From Mucidula mucida (lineage: Eukaryota; Basidiomycota; Agaricomycetes; Agaricales; Physalacriaceae): a stretch of 22,506 nucleotides of DNA. The DNA lies in assembly GCA_015501055.1 (NCBI GenBank), contig JADNYV010000551.1:1-22506 (forward strand), written 5' to 3'. The translations under genes were made by a program, and so were the position numbers. Positions 1 to 9,387 of the stretch are shown piece by piece. Each line of letters starts with the position of its first letter. Position 1 is the stretch's first letter. The notes under the pieces were generated by a model. It was not told the origin of the DNA and made no database searches. It saw nothing but the letters and a program-made list of their open reading frames with translations.

Positions 1-213
1 GTAGGAGAGAACAACATCGATCCTTTCGGAGTCAGATGTGAGGTTGTTCTTCTTATCACGGATGTATGTGAACATTGATCGCCACCAGCTCTTGTACTTG
101 GACTTGTCCCCGTCATAGTTGTAAGGCTTGTTGACAAGGGATCGGCCTTTGATTTCGACATCGGCGTGATGAGCGGGTGTGTGAGGAGCGGTCTCGGGTG
201 CTTCGTTGGACAT
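1..213 (-). pseudogene. gag: gag N-terminal fragment of older Ty3/Gypsy copy
   Basis: The start codon is at 213-211. The frame stays open to the window edge, giving about 71 codons matching the N-terminus of gag at 13925-14137. One visible change replaces an Asp codon by Asn in the Tyr-Asp-Tyr-Asp motif (CpG to CpA). No stop is seen in this part. Because only the N-terminus is inside the window, whether this copy's gag is intact cannot be judged. Gag forms the nucleocapsid particle in which reverse transcription takes place. Confidence 0.8.
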
Positions 214-805
214 GATGAGTTGGGGTGATAGGATTGGAGAGTGAAAGGGTGAAAGTGGGGATATAGGAGATGCGGATTTGGATGAAACGGGTGAGGGAAT
301 AGAGGTTTGGATGAATAAGGAGGAATTGCCTAGATCTGAGATAGAATCCAGGACTTGGTGGGGAATGATGGTGTGTATCGTAAGGTAAGTAAAGTAGATA
401 GGTATCATAACTGTCTACGCTATTTTACCGACTACTGACTACGTATCTACGGAGCCCAAGAGCTCGTCACAAGTTTGCAATTGCCCAGCCAACGTCCCTC
501 TGGTGTGAGGTAAGCCGAAGTTTTCCTGGGAACGGGGGTTGACCCGTAAACAGCGCCCACTGAAGTGCAACTGCCAAAAGTTCGTTCTCGTGAGAGCGGC
601 TACTTCCAGCACCCGAGGCAGTTATCTCTAACTGTTAGCCGGCGCTACTGGGACCAATACACACGTATGCGGACGTGCGCTGGGATTAGGAATCCGTCGA
701 TCTGTAAACAGGAAAGGGGATGGGGAATGTGCGATGATCGAACAGCAAAGTGCTGATCGACGATCAGGGATGTGTGGTAGGTGGTAGAAAGTAGTTCCAA
801 TCTTC

Positions 806-1333
806 TGTTAGCAACTGACTAAGCCACAAGACTCAACCAGGTACCACAACAAGAACTAAGGGAGAAGACGTTCGCGTTCGTAAGACTAGGCTAGGCCAGG
901 TGTATACACGAGATCGGAACTAAAGTACAATGATACTACACTACTGCTTATATACTAGTAAGTCTGTGTTTGAGACTCCTTGTCCATACGCGTTTCCACT
1001 AGGGATGCTCCACGCCCTTGACCCAGTGTGGTATGCTACTAGTCCGTGAAACCATTAAATACGAGTGGTAACTGCATGTAAGTAATAATACTGAAACGTC
1101 CATGTGTGCTACGAGTGTCGGCGGTGTGTATACAATAGGGAGTCCATGAGGTATCAGCATGTATGATGTCATCCATGTGTTGGACATGTGTCCGACATGA
1201 GTACGGCTTCGGTAATGAAAAGGAGTATGATCGGTGACGAAACAGATGATGAAACAGTCCGTTGGTTGATAAGACAAGCCCCCCGATAAGATATGATAAG
1301 ATTGAAAATGTGAAAATATGGCGATTCATAACA
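806..1333 (-). repeat. LTR of the older Ty3/Gypsy copy (5' LTR)
   Basis: It starts TGTTAG and ends ATAACA, and aligns end to end with the two 530-bp LTRs at 9693 and 14737. It is 528 bp with roughly 20 differences plus small indels. Because the element runs on the minus strand and gag lies to its left, this is its 5' LTR. The bases following it (GTAAG, 1334-1338) are the predicted target-site duplication and should recur at the far end outside the window. Confidence 0.92.
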
Positions 1334-1514
1334 GTAAGTAAAGTAGGTAGGTATCGTAACTGTCTACACTATTTTACCGACTACTGACTACGTATCTACG
1401 GAGCCCAAGAGCTCATCACAAGTTCGCAATTGCCCAGCTGACGTCCCTCTGGTGTGAGGTAAGCAGAAGTTTTCCTGGGAATGGGGGTTGACCCGTAAAC
1501 AGCGCCCACTGAAA
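1334..1514 (-). repeat. Second fragment of the same element's leader
   Basis: This block repeats the leader at 385-565 (and its counterpart near 14310-14490) with only a few differences. It starts directly at the end of the LTR and stops abruptly at 1514, after which the sequence is unrelated. A normal element has host DNA outside its LTR, so this is leader sequence in the wrong place. It fits an older element copy into whose leader the 1-1333 copy inserted. A local tandem duplication is the alternative. Confidence 0.88.
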
Positions 1515-1556
1515 AGTAGTCCCGGCAGCCTTGTAGCTCGCAATCCGTTCAAGAGG

Positions 1557-2031
1557 ACATGTCTACTAGCGACTTGGGGTGAGTATGTCAGAACAATGAA
1601 GGAAGACGATCTTGAATACTACGCGGCGTCCAACGCATTCTTGCCATGAGAATGGGTTTTTGCGGGCCAATCAATGCTGAGGCGGTTATCGTCGAGCTAC
1701 AGAATGGTCATCAAACATCAAAGCTTCTCCCGTTTCCTTTGACATTGTTGGGACATAGTGTGCCTTTGCATCCTAATAACGCGTTGAGGACAAGGCATCC
1801 TGCAAAGACGATTCCTCCAGGAGAGACACTGGAGGCCTCATGGGTGGAAGTACCCGAATCAATTGAGAACAGGCATTGAAACGTCTACAAGAGGATAAGG
1901 AGACGGGAGATGGAATCGTAACAAGCGATGTACCGTAGAGGAGGGTTACTGAATAATTAAGTGCGATGCCTAGTGCGCAGCGATGAGTAGAGAATGAATA
2001 CAGCACGAAATCACGCACTACAACGAGAAAG
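1557..2031. repeat. Diverged direct repeat, unit A
   Basis: Unit A shares ordered blocks with unit B at 2071-2715. They are a block beginning acatgtctac, a cgtttcctttgac block (1731 and 2394), and a long block around ccgtagaggag followed by gcgatgagtagag. The units are in the same orientation, about 40 bp apart. The blocks are separated by poorly matching sequence, so this is an old duplication. It holds short open frames but none I recognise. It may be decayed transposon LTR or leader sequence. Confidence 0.6.
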
Positions 2032-2070
2032 TTCATCAGATAGTCAAAAGCTCACGGTCGAGCTAAAACG

Positions 2071-2715
2071 ACATGTCTACAAGCGAGCTAGGGTACACGG
2101 GTAAGAACAATGAAAGCAAGAATGAAGACAACGTACGCGTTCTGCTCAGGCTGACGGTCTGACGACGAGCAAGATGTGCTTGTAGGGGCGATGTAGGCCG
2201 TGTGATGCATTGTTGACGTAGTCGAGAATGCGCAATATGTAAAGTTCCGGCGGGCAAGTCAAAGCTGTTGAAAAGAGTCGAACTAACAAACGGTCATTAA
2301 AGCTGTAAGAACAAACTTTCAGTAACACAAAAAGCACCCAGATAGTAGACTACGCACCGTCAAAATTTGAACGTACTTCGCCGGCGTGCTTAACGTTTCC
2401 TTTGACGTCGTTGGGCGATAGAGCGCCTTCGCATCATAGCTTTGTGTTGGCCAGAAGGAGTCCTGAAGAGACGATTGGTTCAAGAGAGATAGGAATGGAC
2501 TGTGTAATCCTTACTTGGTCGATTCGGGTTAACGCGACCGCTGGTCGGACACGGCGTATGAGGCGTCTATGGAACCGTAAGTCAGTAGGTAATGGGAGCG
2601 TAATGAGCGACGTACCGTAGAGGAGAGTTACTCGGTAATTGACGTGAGGACTAGGAGTGCGCTGCGATGAGTAGAGGAATAACACAGCGCGGAATCGCGC
2701 ACTGCAGGCAGGAAA
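2071..2715. repeat. Diverged direct repeat, unit B
   Basis: This is the partner of unit A (1557-2031). It carries the same ordered blocks but is longer, with about 170 extra bases between the first and second shared blocks. The best-conserved part is near 2600-2700, ending in an alternating GCGCGGAATCGCGC stretch. No coding function could be assigned. Confidence 0.6.
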
Positions 2716-2737
2716 GCACGTGTTGTAGTACGTGCTT
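2714..2737. other. Short perfect inverted repeat
   Basis: AAGCACGT and ACGTGCTT flank an 8-base spacer, giving a perfect 8-bp stem immediately after duplicated unit B. Its role is unknown. It could be a relic of a transposon end or chance. Confidence 0.4.
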
Positions 2738-5294
2738 GACGTCCGAAAGGGTTGAATGTGTTGTACTGCGCGCCGTCAGAGGCGCCAAAGTTGAAGTGGA
2801 ATGGCGCTCACTGGACAAAATGTTAACAAGGCGTTGACGTCAACAAGGCGCACGGAGAACTTCCCAGTGTGCATTTGTCGACGTCGAGAACGACTAGAAG
2901 AAGAGTGAGGTGAGCACGATGATGGTGGTAAGAAGGATACCCACGGTTATGACGATCAACAGACTAGTCGGTCACGTTTTGACGCGTCGGGCGCTCGACT
3001 GCGCCGGCGTCGCGACAGCGACAAGTACAGGTAGCGAGGTCGAGAGTAAGATGAAGGGTGTACGAGATAGAAAGAGAGAGCCAAGTATGAGAAGAGGAAG
3101 GAAAAGAGGAAAGGAAAGTGGGGGATGATGGCTTTGGGGCAGAATTCCATCGCCTTTTATTGCGTTTGGAACGCCGCTGGTTCCGCAGAAGAGGTAAATA
3201 CGTATCGGCGGTCGAGCTCCGTGAAGCGAGAGCGCTTGGCTGGGCGAAGACTTCGGAACTTTTTGAACAATTATTATGCCGCCACGCGGGACCGTTTCCA
3301 ACATTCTGCGTGAATTTAATTCCCTGGGCAGTAAGTCGTGAGTAGAATCATTCACTTCATTTTGAGAAACTTTGACTTTGAGACTTGTCAGACTCCAACC
3401 ACTGAAGTAAGTTGCCCAAGACTTGCAGAACTTACCGTTTCAATTCCTTCTAGTTCAGTGTTTCCGTCCTCTTCGCAAGTCTTCCAGTTTCCAAAGTGCT
3501 GGAATCGTTTCAAGGACCCTGACTATTTGATCGCCGTCAGATGCAGTCATTTGGAAAACGGAGAACTTGAAAATCTTACAGATCTGTTTTCATAACTTCG
3601 GAGATGTGCAACGCTTCGCGTTGAGTTGCGTTATCCGTTCTGAGCACGGAGGAAGGTTGCCGTCTACATTATAGACCAATAGCACAGGGTCAGACTGAAA
3701 TTACAGTGATTGAAGAACGGAAAAGGTACAAACCTTTTTCGGTTCCGGTTCATTAGTGAATTTATTTGGTTCGTGCGGATAGCATCATCGAAATATGACC
3801 TGAATTGAGTTTTTACAGGCTCGTAGGGCATCAGATCAAGCAAGCTCGTGCCGGAAATGCGATTTCGCCAAAAGGATCGGAGGGATGGAGGAGGAGGTCG
3901 GCCGCTGTCGTCATTTCCCCGCATCCAGGAGAGTCGAGATAAGATTGCCGAGACCCTAGACACGTCACAGGGTTCAGGAAACCCTCGTGCTATCGATATT
4001 CAGGGTCCTAACCACCTTCTAGCAGCGTTGACGCGAAAAGCCGCGTTCAAAACGCGTCCAGTGGCTTGAGAAGCGTCGGAATCCGTATTACGTAAGGCAC
4101 AGAGCAGTCTTCAGGTAGATTCAGGTGTTAAAGAGTGGCAGGATACCGGGAGAGCAGAGGGACGCGTTGGTGTAACCAGCGCAAGATCGGACTGGACGTG
4201 GTTCGAGTTCAAGTTTACCCGATCACTTGGGGCTACTTGATCTCGATCCAGCACTTCAACGGCTATATTTCCCCGTCAATTCCGAGACGTTTGAACGTCT
4301 AGAACGTCTACCCAAGTAGGCTGACCCGCTGGACGAACGGAGGGAATTTCCCGCGTTCAACACGGGATATCCACCTTGGCGACCCCACGAATATCAACTT
4401 CAGGGTGCTACGTACCGGCTCCACAGGGCTATAGGCTGCCTTGGACAGAAGTATTCGAGAAGTCGTTGTTGAACCTTTTCAGAGTATTGACTTTGACGTT
4501 AATGTAGCCATGTGGTATACCGGTTAGTTGGTCGATTTCTCCGACTTCGGGTGCTTGCCATGTTTTACTGGGAGCTCCTACAATACCGTCTATGTTGCAT
4601 TGCCCATTTCTAGTAGCTCTGACGGACCTCTAGTTCGAAATATTAATTTTGCACTTGACTCAAAGTAACACGTCTAACTATTCGTATACTCTCTTCCTTG
4701 ATTTCGTGCAGCGGACATTTGAGTAATTCGGTTTCATTTCAGGCAAAAGTACAAGAGCAACGTTCTCAGACAAACCGAAACTACCCTAATATACAAGTCC
4801 AGGCGGTGTTGACGCCGCCACATCATTTAACCGACGCCCCAGAAGCATTACCAGCAAATCGCACGCAATGAAAGTCAATAAACAAGGAAGGGCATATTGG
4901 CAATTAATTCGCCGTCGTTTCAGGCTACGAAGTCATTTAATTCCGGAAAGTAATCAACGAAATATGGAGACCCGAACCTTCTGATTCTGAGCGCGGCGCC
5001 CAATGATCAAGGCAGCGACGGCTTAAACGACGCCGATTAGTCGTCATCCCTCAGCCCCATCACATCTCCTTTGCCGTCGTCCAAGTCGTCGAGATGGAGT
5101 TCCAAGTGTGGCGTCCATATCGTTCGTTCCCAGGCAGTGAGAAGCGAGCAGCGTGAGCGCAGCGGCGGCAGCGCCGTTGCTCACTGTCACTGCAATATTC
5201 CTGTATCACCCACTAGTAACGAAATTTTCAGGGATGGGAACGTTACTTACCCGATTGAAGGTCGCCGTCTGTATGTCTAAATTCGACATTACTT
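2738..5294. other. No supportable gene; short open frames only
   Basis: I see nothing definite here. The longest plus-strand frames are under 90 codons (for example 2910-3128, 3118-3345 and 3338-3595). The last of these has a natural-looking composition and intron-like signals (gtaagt near 3402), but no recognisable motif. A purine-rich stretch lies at 3060-3125. A minus frame at 3664-3963 opposes a plus frame at 3848-4069. From about 4070 to 5070 no long frame is open. Decayed transposon sequence is likely. Confidence 0.4.
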
Positions 5295-5679
5295 GAGGCC
5301 GTTCAATTCTAAATGTCGAATAACTATTCGCAAGGTACGGACTATTCAAGGGTCAGAGAGTCCCTGCATGGTCGGACCCTCGTCACAGTTTGCGCGTATC
5401 TCCAGAGTCGTCAATGCTCACTATATTGGTGAGTACGAGGGCCCGGTCACCTCTAGGCTTAGCTACTTAGGTTTTTGAGTAATGAAATCAATTTTATTAA
5501 CACCACAACAGTGCGAAGGTGCAAGAATAGTGTTGGGAAGGTGCACACTCTGCTGCTGGCAAACGTGACAAGGCGCCTCGAAGGGTCCTGCCGTTTTCGG
5601 TGACACGCAGGGACTCTCTTACCCTTGAATAGTCCGTACCTTGCGAATAGTTATTCGACGTTTAGAATTGAACGGCCTC
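5295..5679. mobile_element. Foldback / MITE-like element with 73-bp inverted arms
   Basis: Positions 5295-5367 and 5607-5679 are reverse complements over 73 bp with two mismatches, separated by a 239-bp spacer. Both arms have GAGGCCGTTCAATTC at the outer end and diverge directly after ...AGTCCCTGC at the inner end. Such long, nearly perfect arms without a transposase fit a non-autonomous foldback DNA element. A CTT trinucleotide lies outside both ends and could be a 3-bp target duplication, but this is weak. A recent inverted duplication is the alternative. Confidence 0.6.
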
Positions 5680-5996
5680 CTTCCGAGAAGTGCAAGACCC
5701 AGATCGCCATCAACGGCGGTGGTCATCCGTAAATGAGTCAAGTACTTGCGGTAGGTCCACGCGCAGAAGCTAGCTGCGATTGGTGCCAGGAAAACCCTCG
5801 AAGATGAACAATGAATCCTGACATTTTCTCCAGGAGAAAAGTCGGGCCGGCGAGGCCACATCACGCGGTAGACGCCACGAATGTCGAGTCACATGAACAA
5901 AGGACTTGAATTTGGGCGGTAAGGGAAGTCGTTGGGCGTGTGGCGCAGAGGCCGCGAACCGGCCGATATTCACCTATGCACATGATAAACGCTGAA

Positions 5997-6728
5997 TTAA
6001 CGGAGTTTGACTAATATCACGTACCCAGACAACCCTGAAGGAGTCGGAAGGACAATCTGACTGACATTCACATTCAAGTCGACTTGGAAAACAGCGCTAG
6101 AAAGCTTACCTTTTCGAAAGCTGCGTGTCCAGCGTGTCGCCGATGCGTATAGCATATCAGTTCCAGCATGAGAGAGCTTATTTGAGCGCAGTCGCGGCGT
6201 CCAATGGTGGCGGCAATCCAGTAGTCGGCGAAGAGACTTCTTCCTCGTTGACAGATTCTTGGCGCAGTGGCTCCAGAACGAGCGAAACACGCGCCTGCGC
6301 CTGATTCGTTCTTGAAATGGGGTAGATCCGATCTGGGACAGGGTCAGAAAGAGTTGGCTGAAATGGACGGAAACACACTTTTCTCCTGGATAAGACGCCT
6401 GTCCGCGAGAACAGTAATCGCCGTTTGAGTAGCAAGACGTCATATCGGAGAGAAGGCTATCCGACCACGGAGGAGCGGCGGCCAAATCCTCGTCTTGATG
6501 CTCGCCTTCGCAGCTAAGATCCACTGGAGAACAGGTTGAGCTTTGAGTCGAACTTGCAGAACGAATGACCCGCTCACAGAATAACCATAGGCGTTGATAT
6601 ATCAGCGATTCTGCTCCAGATTCAATACGAGAGCGAGCTTCAAATGGTCCAAAATGAATGCACCTTTTCCTTGCAAGTCGAGCAGCCTCTGCAGCGAGCA
6701 GAATCACAGGAATCCAAGTCAGAGTCAC
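5997..6728 (-). CDS. Long open frame, hypothetical (doubtful)
   Basis: This 243-codon minus-strand frame is the longest unexplained open frame between the two retroelement copies. Its first 20 residues are hydrophobic enough to be a signal or anchor. The middle (about residues 58-120) has a balanced, acidic composition typical of coding DNA. From about residue 140 it becomes Arg- and Ser-rich, while a second minus frame at 6178-6435 looks more natural, suggesting a missed intron or a frameshift. I recognise no domain. It may be a decayed gene or chance. Confidence 0.2.
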   Translation of the reverse strand: MTLTWIPVILLAAEAARLARKRCIHFGPFEARSRIESGAESLIYQRLWLFCERVIRSASSTQSSTCSPVDLSCEGEHQDEDLAAAPPWSDSLLSDMTSCYSNGDYCSRGQASYPGEKCVSVHFSQLFLTLSQIGSTPFQERIRRRRVFRSFWSHCAKNLSTRKKSLRRLLDCRHHWTPRLRSNKLSHAGTDMLYASATRWTRSFRKGKLSSAVFQVDLNVNVSQIVLPTPSGLSGYVILVKLR

Positions 6729-7719
6729 GGAAATTGATGTCGTGTAAGTTTGAGGAGTCGTAGATTGGGCAAGATGATAAGAAGACGCGTCGTTCTAACG
6801 AGAAATTAGTTTCAAACTCGGAGGTGATGATGGTTCAGGACGAACCTTGTGTTTCCAATTTCGACTTGCGCGATCGAGTTTATCTCTTCCTTCCACCCGT
6901 CATGTCAATTATTCCTTTGTAAGCCCTGGACCGACCCGACCCTTAGAACTCGGTGGAGACTCGCCTCGGCGTACGTGTTCGGGAAATTTGGAGTCCTCTG
7001 GCGTTGCTTGCCGATAACGACTGCGTGGTGACTTTAAATCAGACCAAGACGAACGTCAAGACGAAATGGACGACGCACCTATTCTCTGTGTACTTCTCGA
7101 CCGTCCTCTCGTCTGTCGTCTTTCCACTCCTTGAACGCGGATTTGGACGAGTTGAATGACTATCGCATACCTCAGTGCGCCGCCTCCCTGGATACAGTGT
7201 CCAATTTACGGGGACCGTTTCGCCCGTTGTCTCTCGACCACGACTGGACAATGCAATACCGGTTCTAGACAAATTGAGCGGGTACCAGCGCGCTGTCTCA
7301 AAGACATGTTTGCTCACCGGACGATACCTCAAATGTACACTACGCATTGAGGCGGTCGTCTTTTGACGTCTTTTCAGCACGCGCTTTAAACCGTGTCGGC
7401 GTTCTGGTAGCCTCACCTTCCCTCCGAATCTGAAGCCGGTTCAGGACGAATTGGCGATTACTGTTCTTTCTGCGGCCGACTTGATTCCTGGATGTCCTTT
7501 GAGCGAGAAACATGTCAAAGTCGAGATGAAGCATGCCATAACGCGGTGCGAGATGAGAGCGGGATTAAGGCTTTTTAACAGTAGTACGGACTAGTCAAAC
7601 GGATAAAAGAAGTGTGGCGCATTTCGGCGTGCCAAGTCCGAGTCCGCACTCCAACTTGATGTCAGTAAGTCCGATTCGGCGTCGGAGCGAGTGTTTGTTC
7701 AGCCAAACATTTCAGAGGG
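6729..7719. other. No supportable gene
   Basis: Several short overlapping frames on both strands (for example 6953-7159 plus and 7039-7416 minus) are open, but none shows a recognisable motif or a consistent exon structure. The stretch may contain heavily decayed coding sequence. Confidence 0.3.
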
Positions 7720-7727
7720 TATATAAG
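7720..7727 (+). promoter_or_regulatory. TATA box with downstream pyrimidine-rich leader
   Basis: TATATAAG is followed about 30 bp later by a C/T-rich tract (7750-7785) and then by two strong donor-like sites, GTAAGT at 7786 and 7823, and a CTAAC branch-like motif at 7849-7853. This order is what a fungal promoter with a spliced 5' leader looks like. The only open frame nearby is the 41-residue ORF at 7869, so the transcript may be short or non-coding. Confidence 0.45.
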
Positions 7728-7868
7728 CCGTCTGGACAGAGCCAGAGCCCCCATCTCCTTCTCTCCCATCTATCTTTCTCATCCGGTAAGTCCTACAGCC
7801 TTATTTTACTACGTTGATCAAGGTAAGTCGTAGACTAGCTTTAGGGTACTAACCACTCTGCTGTATAA

Positions 7869-7994
7869 ATGGCACGGGAGATTGGAACCCATCTATTCAC
7901 CCCGGCTCTACGAGAAATGGCCGGTCGCCTGGTAGATGGGTGGAAGACTCGGGTGTTAGACGTCCCACATAGTGGTGCGCTGTTACTGCGGTGA
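7869..7994 (+). CDS. Small ORF (41 aa) downstream of the TATA box, doubtful
   Basis: The ATG lies about 150 bp after the TATA box and about 15 bp past the branch-like motif, and the frame closes at TGA 7992-7994. A stretch reading LREMAGRLVDGW loosely resembles the C-helix neighbourhood of cytochrome P450s, but 41 residues are far too few for a P450 (about 500), and no heme-binding Cys motif is present. It is either a fragment, an upstream ORF of a non-coding transcript, or chance. The hairpin cluster begins about 30 bp after its stop. Confidence 0.22.
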   Translation: MAREIGTHLFTPALREMAGRLVDGWKTRVLDVPHSGALLLR

Positions 7995-8022
7995 CGTTCT
8001 TATAAAGTCCTCCTTCTGAGGC

Positions 8023-8120
8023 CATTGGTCTAATTAACCAATGCGAACCAAGAGGATCCCCGAGCCAGCGGGTTGGCTCGGGGATTCTCTTTGGTTCAAG
8101 GGGCCCGTCAGGCCGGACCC
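8023..8120 (+). ncRNA. Cluster of three consecutive hairpins, candidate structured RNA
   Basis: Three stems follow each other. The first is CATTGGT / ACCAATG (8023-8043, 7 bp, 7-nt loop). The second, at 8045-8097, is about 23 bp long, contains TCCCCGAGCC / GGCTCGGGGA, has a 6-nt loop, and departs from perfect pairing only by one G-U pair and one bulged T. The third is GGGCCCG / CGGACCC with one mismatch (8101-8120). Strand is uncertain; plus is chosen from the upstream TATA box. Alternatives are an RNA 3' end or a foldback transposon remnant. Confidence 0.4.
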
Positions 8121-8640
8121 TTCACGTCAGTTTGTTGTTTGAATTTATGGACTTGTGTTGATTTCGATGGGTTGGATTTTTTAATATGCATAGGAAACAC
8201 AACACAGTAGTACCATCATCTTCACAGCAATGTATTTCACGACTAGAATGTATTTTACAAGGCAGTAGACGTTGTCGTTAGCCCGCTTTTTAATCTCAAA
8301 TGAGCAGCAGCAAAGTACACAGCCACAGGCGTTGCACGCAGCGCACGCAGCCGCTCTTCTTCCACCATGCCCCACGAGGACGTGCACGCTCTCACGAGGA
8401 TGTCTTCATACGCTCCCAGCAGCATCGGACGCATCCACCACGAAGAGGGCACACGTCATAGACGCGTCCTCCGAAGAAGCACCCAAAGGAGACGCGTAAG
8501 ATGCACCCTCCCTCCATGCGCGCCCTCACTCCAGCCATCAGCCAGAGGACGTAGACCGAAGACTTGGATAAGGAAGCGTGGATCATCAAGCTGAGTCTCG
8601 CTGGTAGACTATACCAGCCCAAAGTATCGGCGTCGAGCGG
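8121..8640. other. No supportable gene; several overlapping open frames
   Basis: Frames of 65-76 codons are open on both strands at the same time (8255-8452 and 8392-8622 minus, 8272-8499 and 8367-8594 plus). Such openness in many frames usually reflects base composition. A short imperfect repeat (cacgaggacgt / cacgaggatgt) lies near 8373-8404. No motif was recognised. Confidence 0.3.
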
Positions 8641-9143
8641 TTGGTTCTCGCTGACGCGTTGGAGAAGAAGAAAGCTACAAACTCCGTCGTTCCGCTTTTG
8701 GACAAATGTTGATCTCTGTTAGCGCTCACCTTGGACGACGTCAAAGAACCCAGCGGCTACCCGGTTGCTTACGGTCTAGCGCTCAGCACATTGCGGCATC
8801 CTTACTTTCATTACCTGGATGTTCGGCCTGACTTCCAATAACCGAAATCTTCCGCAAACGAGTCAACTCGTCAAGGTGTTCAATGTGTCACCAAGACAGA
8901 GGGAGAATACACGCCTCCTCGGCAGATGCGAATCAAATTTGTCCCGCCCTTCTCGGAGACGATTCACCTCCTCAGAACTGTGCTAGACGAACTCTGAAAT
9001 TAGTACAAGCAGCTTCAGTCTATGATTGCTTTACTTGATGCTCTTCCAACATCTGTACAGAAAGGTCTTTTTGAACATACCACTTTCACTTTCTGCCAAC
9101 CCGAAGCGGTCGCGGTATTACTGGAGATGGTGGGCATCAACTA
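8641..9143 (+). pseudogene. Fossil reading frame with four nonsense codons, unidentified
   Basis: One plus frame beginning at 8641 reads like protein for about 167 codons. It is interrupted only by TGA 8710, TAA 8839, TGA 8995 and TAG 9001. Each stop is one C-to-T change from CGA, CAA or CAG. Between stops the composition is balanced and protein-like (for example GYPVAYGLALSTLRHPYFHY and TPPRQMRIKFVPPFSETIHL). The recognisable part ends where the MITE begins. I do not recognise the family. The pattern suggests one exon of a dead gene or transposon mutated by cytosine deamination. Confidence 0.5.
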
Positions 9144-9387
9144 CTGTAGCGTTTTGACCGCAAATTCACATAACGGGTCACGGGGGTCTTTGAAGTGAAG
9201 CTATATATACATCATAACGGGTCACGGACCACTTTGGTCAGGCACGAGCCTCCAAATAAGGAAATTTCAGGTCCCGCTATAAGCGGAACTGTCCAAAAAA
9301 GGCAATTTAAGGGTCTGTGAAGCTGTTTGCTGTAACTTCAGACCATAATGGGTCACAGGCTGTGAAGTTACGGTTGAAACGCTACAG
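9144..9387. mobile_element. MITE with about 29-bp TIRs and TA target duplication
   Basis: The left end CTGTAGCGTTTTGACCG and the reverse complement of the right end CTGTAGCGTTTCAACCG match for about 27-29 bp with few, mainly transitional, mismatches. TA lies directly outside both ends (9142-9143 and 9388-9389), as with Tc1/mariner-type insertions. Inside, a cataaYgggtcac motif occurs three times (near 9169, 9213 and 9345), and GTAACTTCA / TGAAGTTAC form a subterminal inverted pair. No transposase is encoded. It terminates the fossil frame at 8641 and lies just upstream of regulator copy A. Confidence 0.7.

Larger units (their letters stand above)
1..1333 (-). mobile_element. Ty3/Gypsy chromovirus-type copy, 5' part only (older copy)
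   Basis: This stretch is collinear with 13925-15266 of the full-length element in the same window. It contains the start of gag, the untranslated leader, the primer-binding region and one LTR, all on the minus strand. The rest of the element would lie left of the window edge. It differs from the younger copy mostly where the younger copy has CpG and this one has TpG or CpA. I estimate about 95 percent identity by eye, so it is an older insertion of the same family. Its primer-binding site also carries one such change (tagttccaatct at 792-803). Confidence 0.92.

Noticed and set aside
999..1329. Minus-strand frames inside the LTRs (also 9843-10218 and 14887-15280)
   Set aside because: They recur in every LTR copy and have no motif. 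They follow from LTR sequence repetition, not from genes.
3060..3135. Purine-rich tract ending GGAAAGTGGGGGATGATGG as a polypurine tract before an LTR
   Set aside because: No LTR-like repeat begins after it and no pol sequence precedes it; simple purine richness is a sufficient explanation.
4195..4225. GGTTCGAGTTC resembling a tRNA B box
   Set aside because: The flanking bases do not form a T-arm stem, and no A box or acceptor stem could be found at the right distance.
4285..4300. Small palindrome AGACGTT-TG-AACGTCT followed by another AACGTCT
   Set aside because: Seven base pairs in a gene-free stretch are expected by chance; no gene lies near enough to make it an operator.
5134..5180. CAGTGAG ... 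CTCACTG inverted pair around a GC-rich stretch
   Set aside because: The arms are short and the spacer does not fold convincingly. No transposon ends or duplication were seen.
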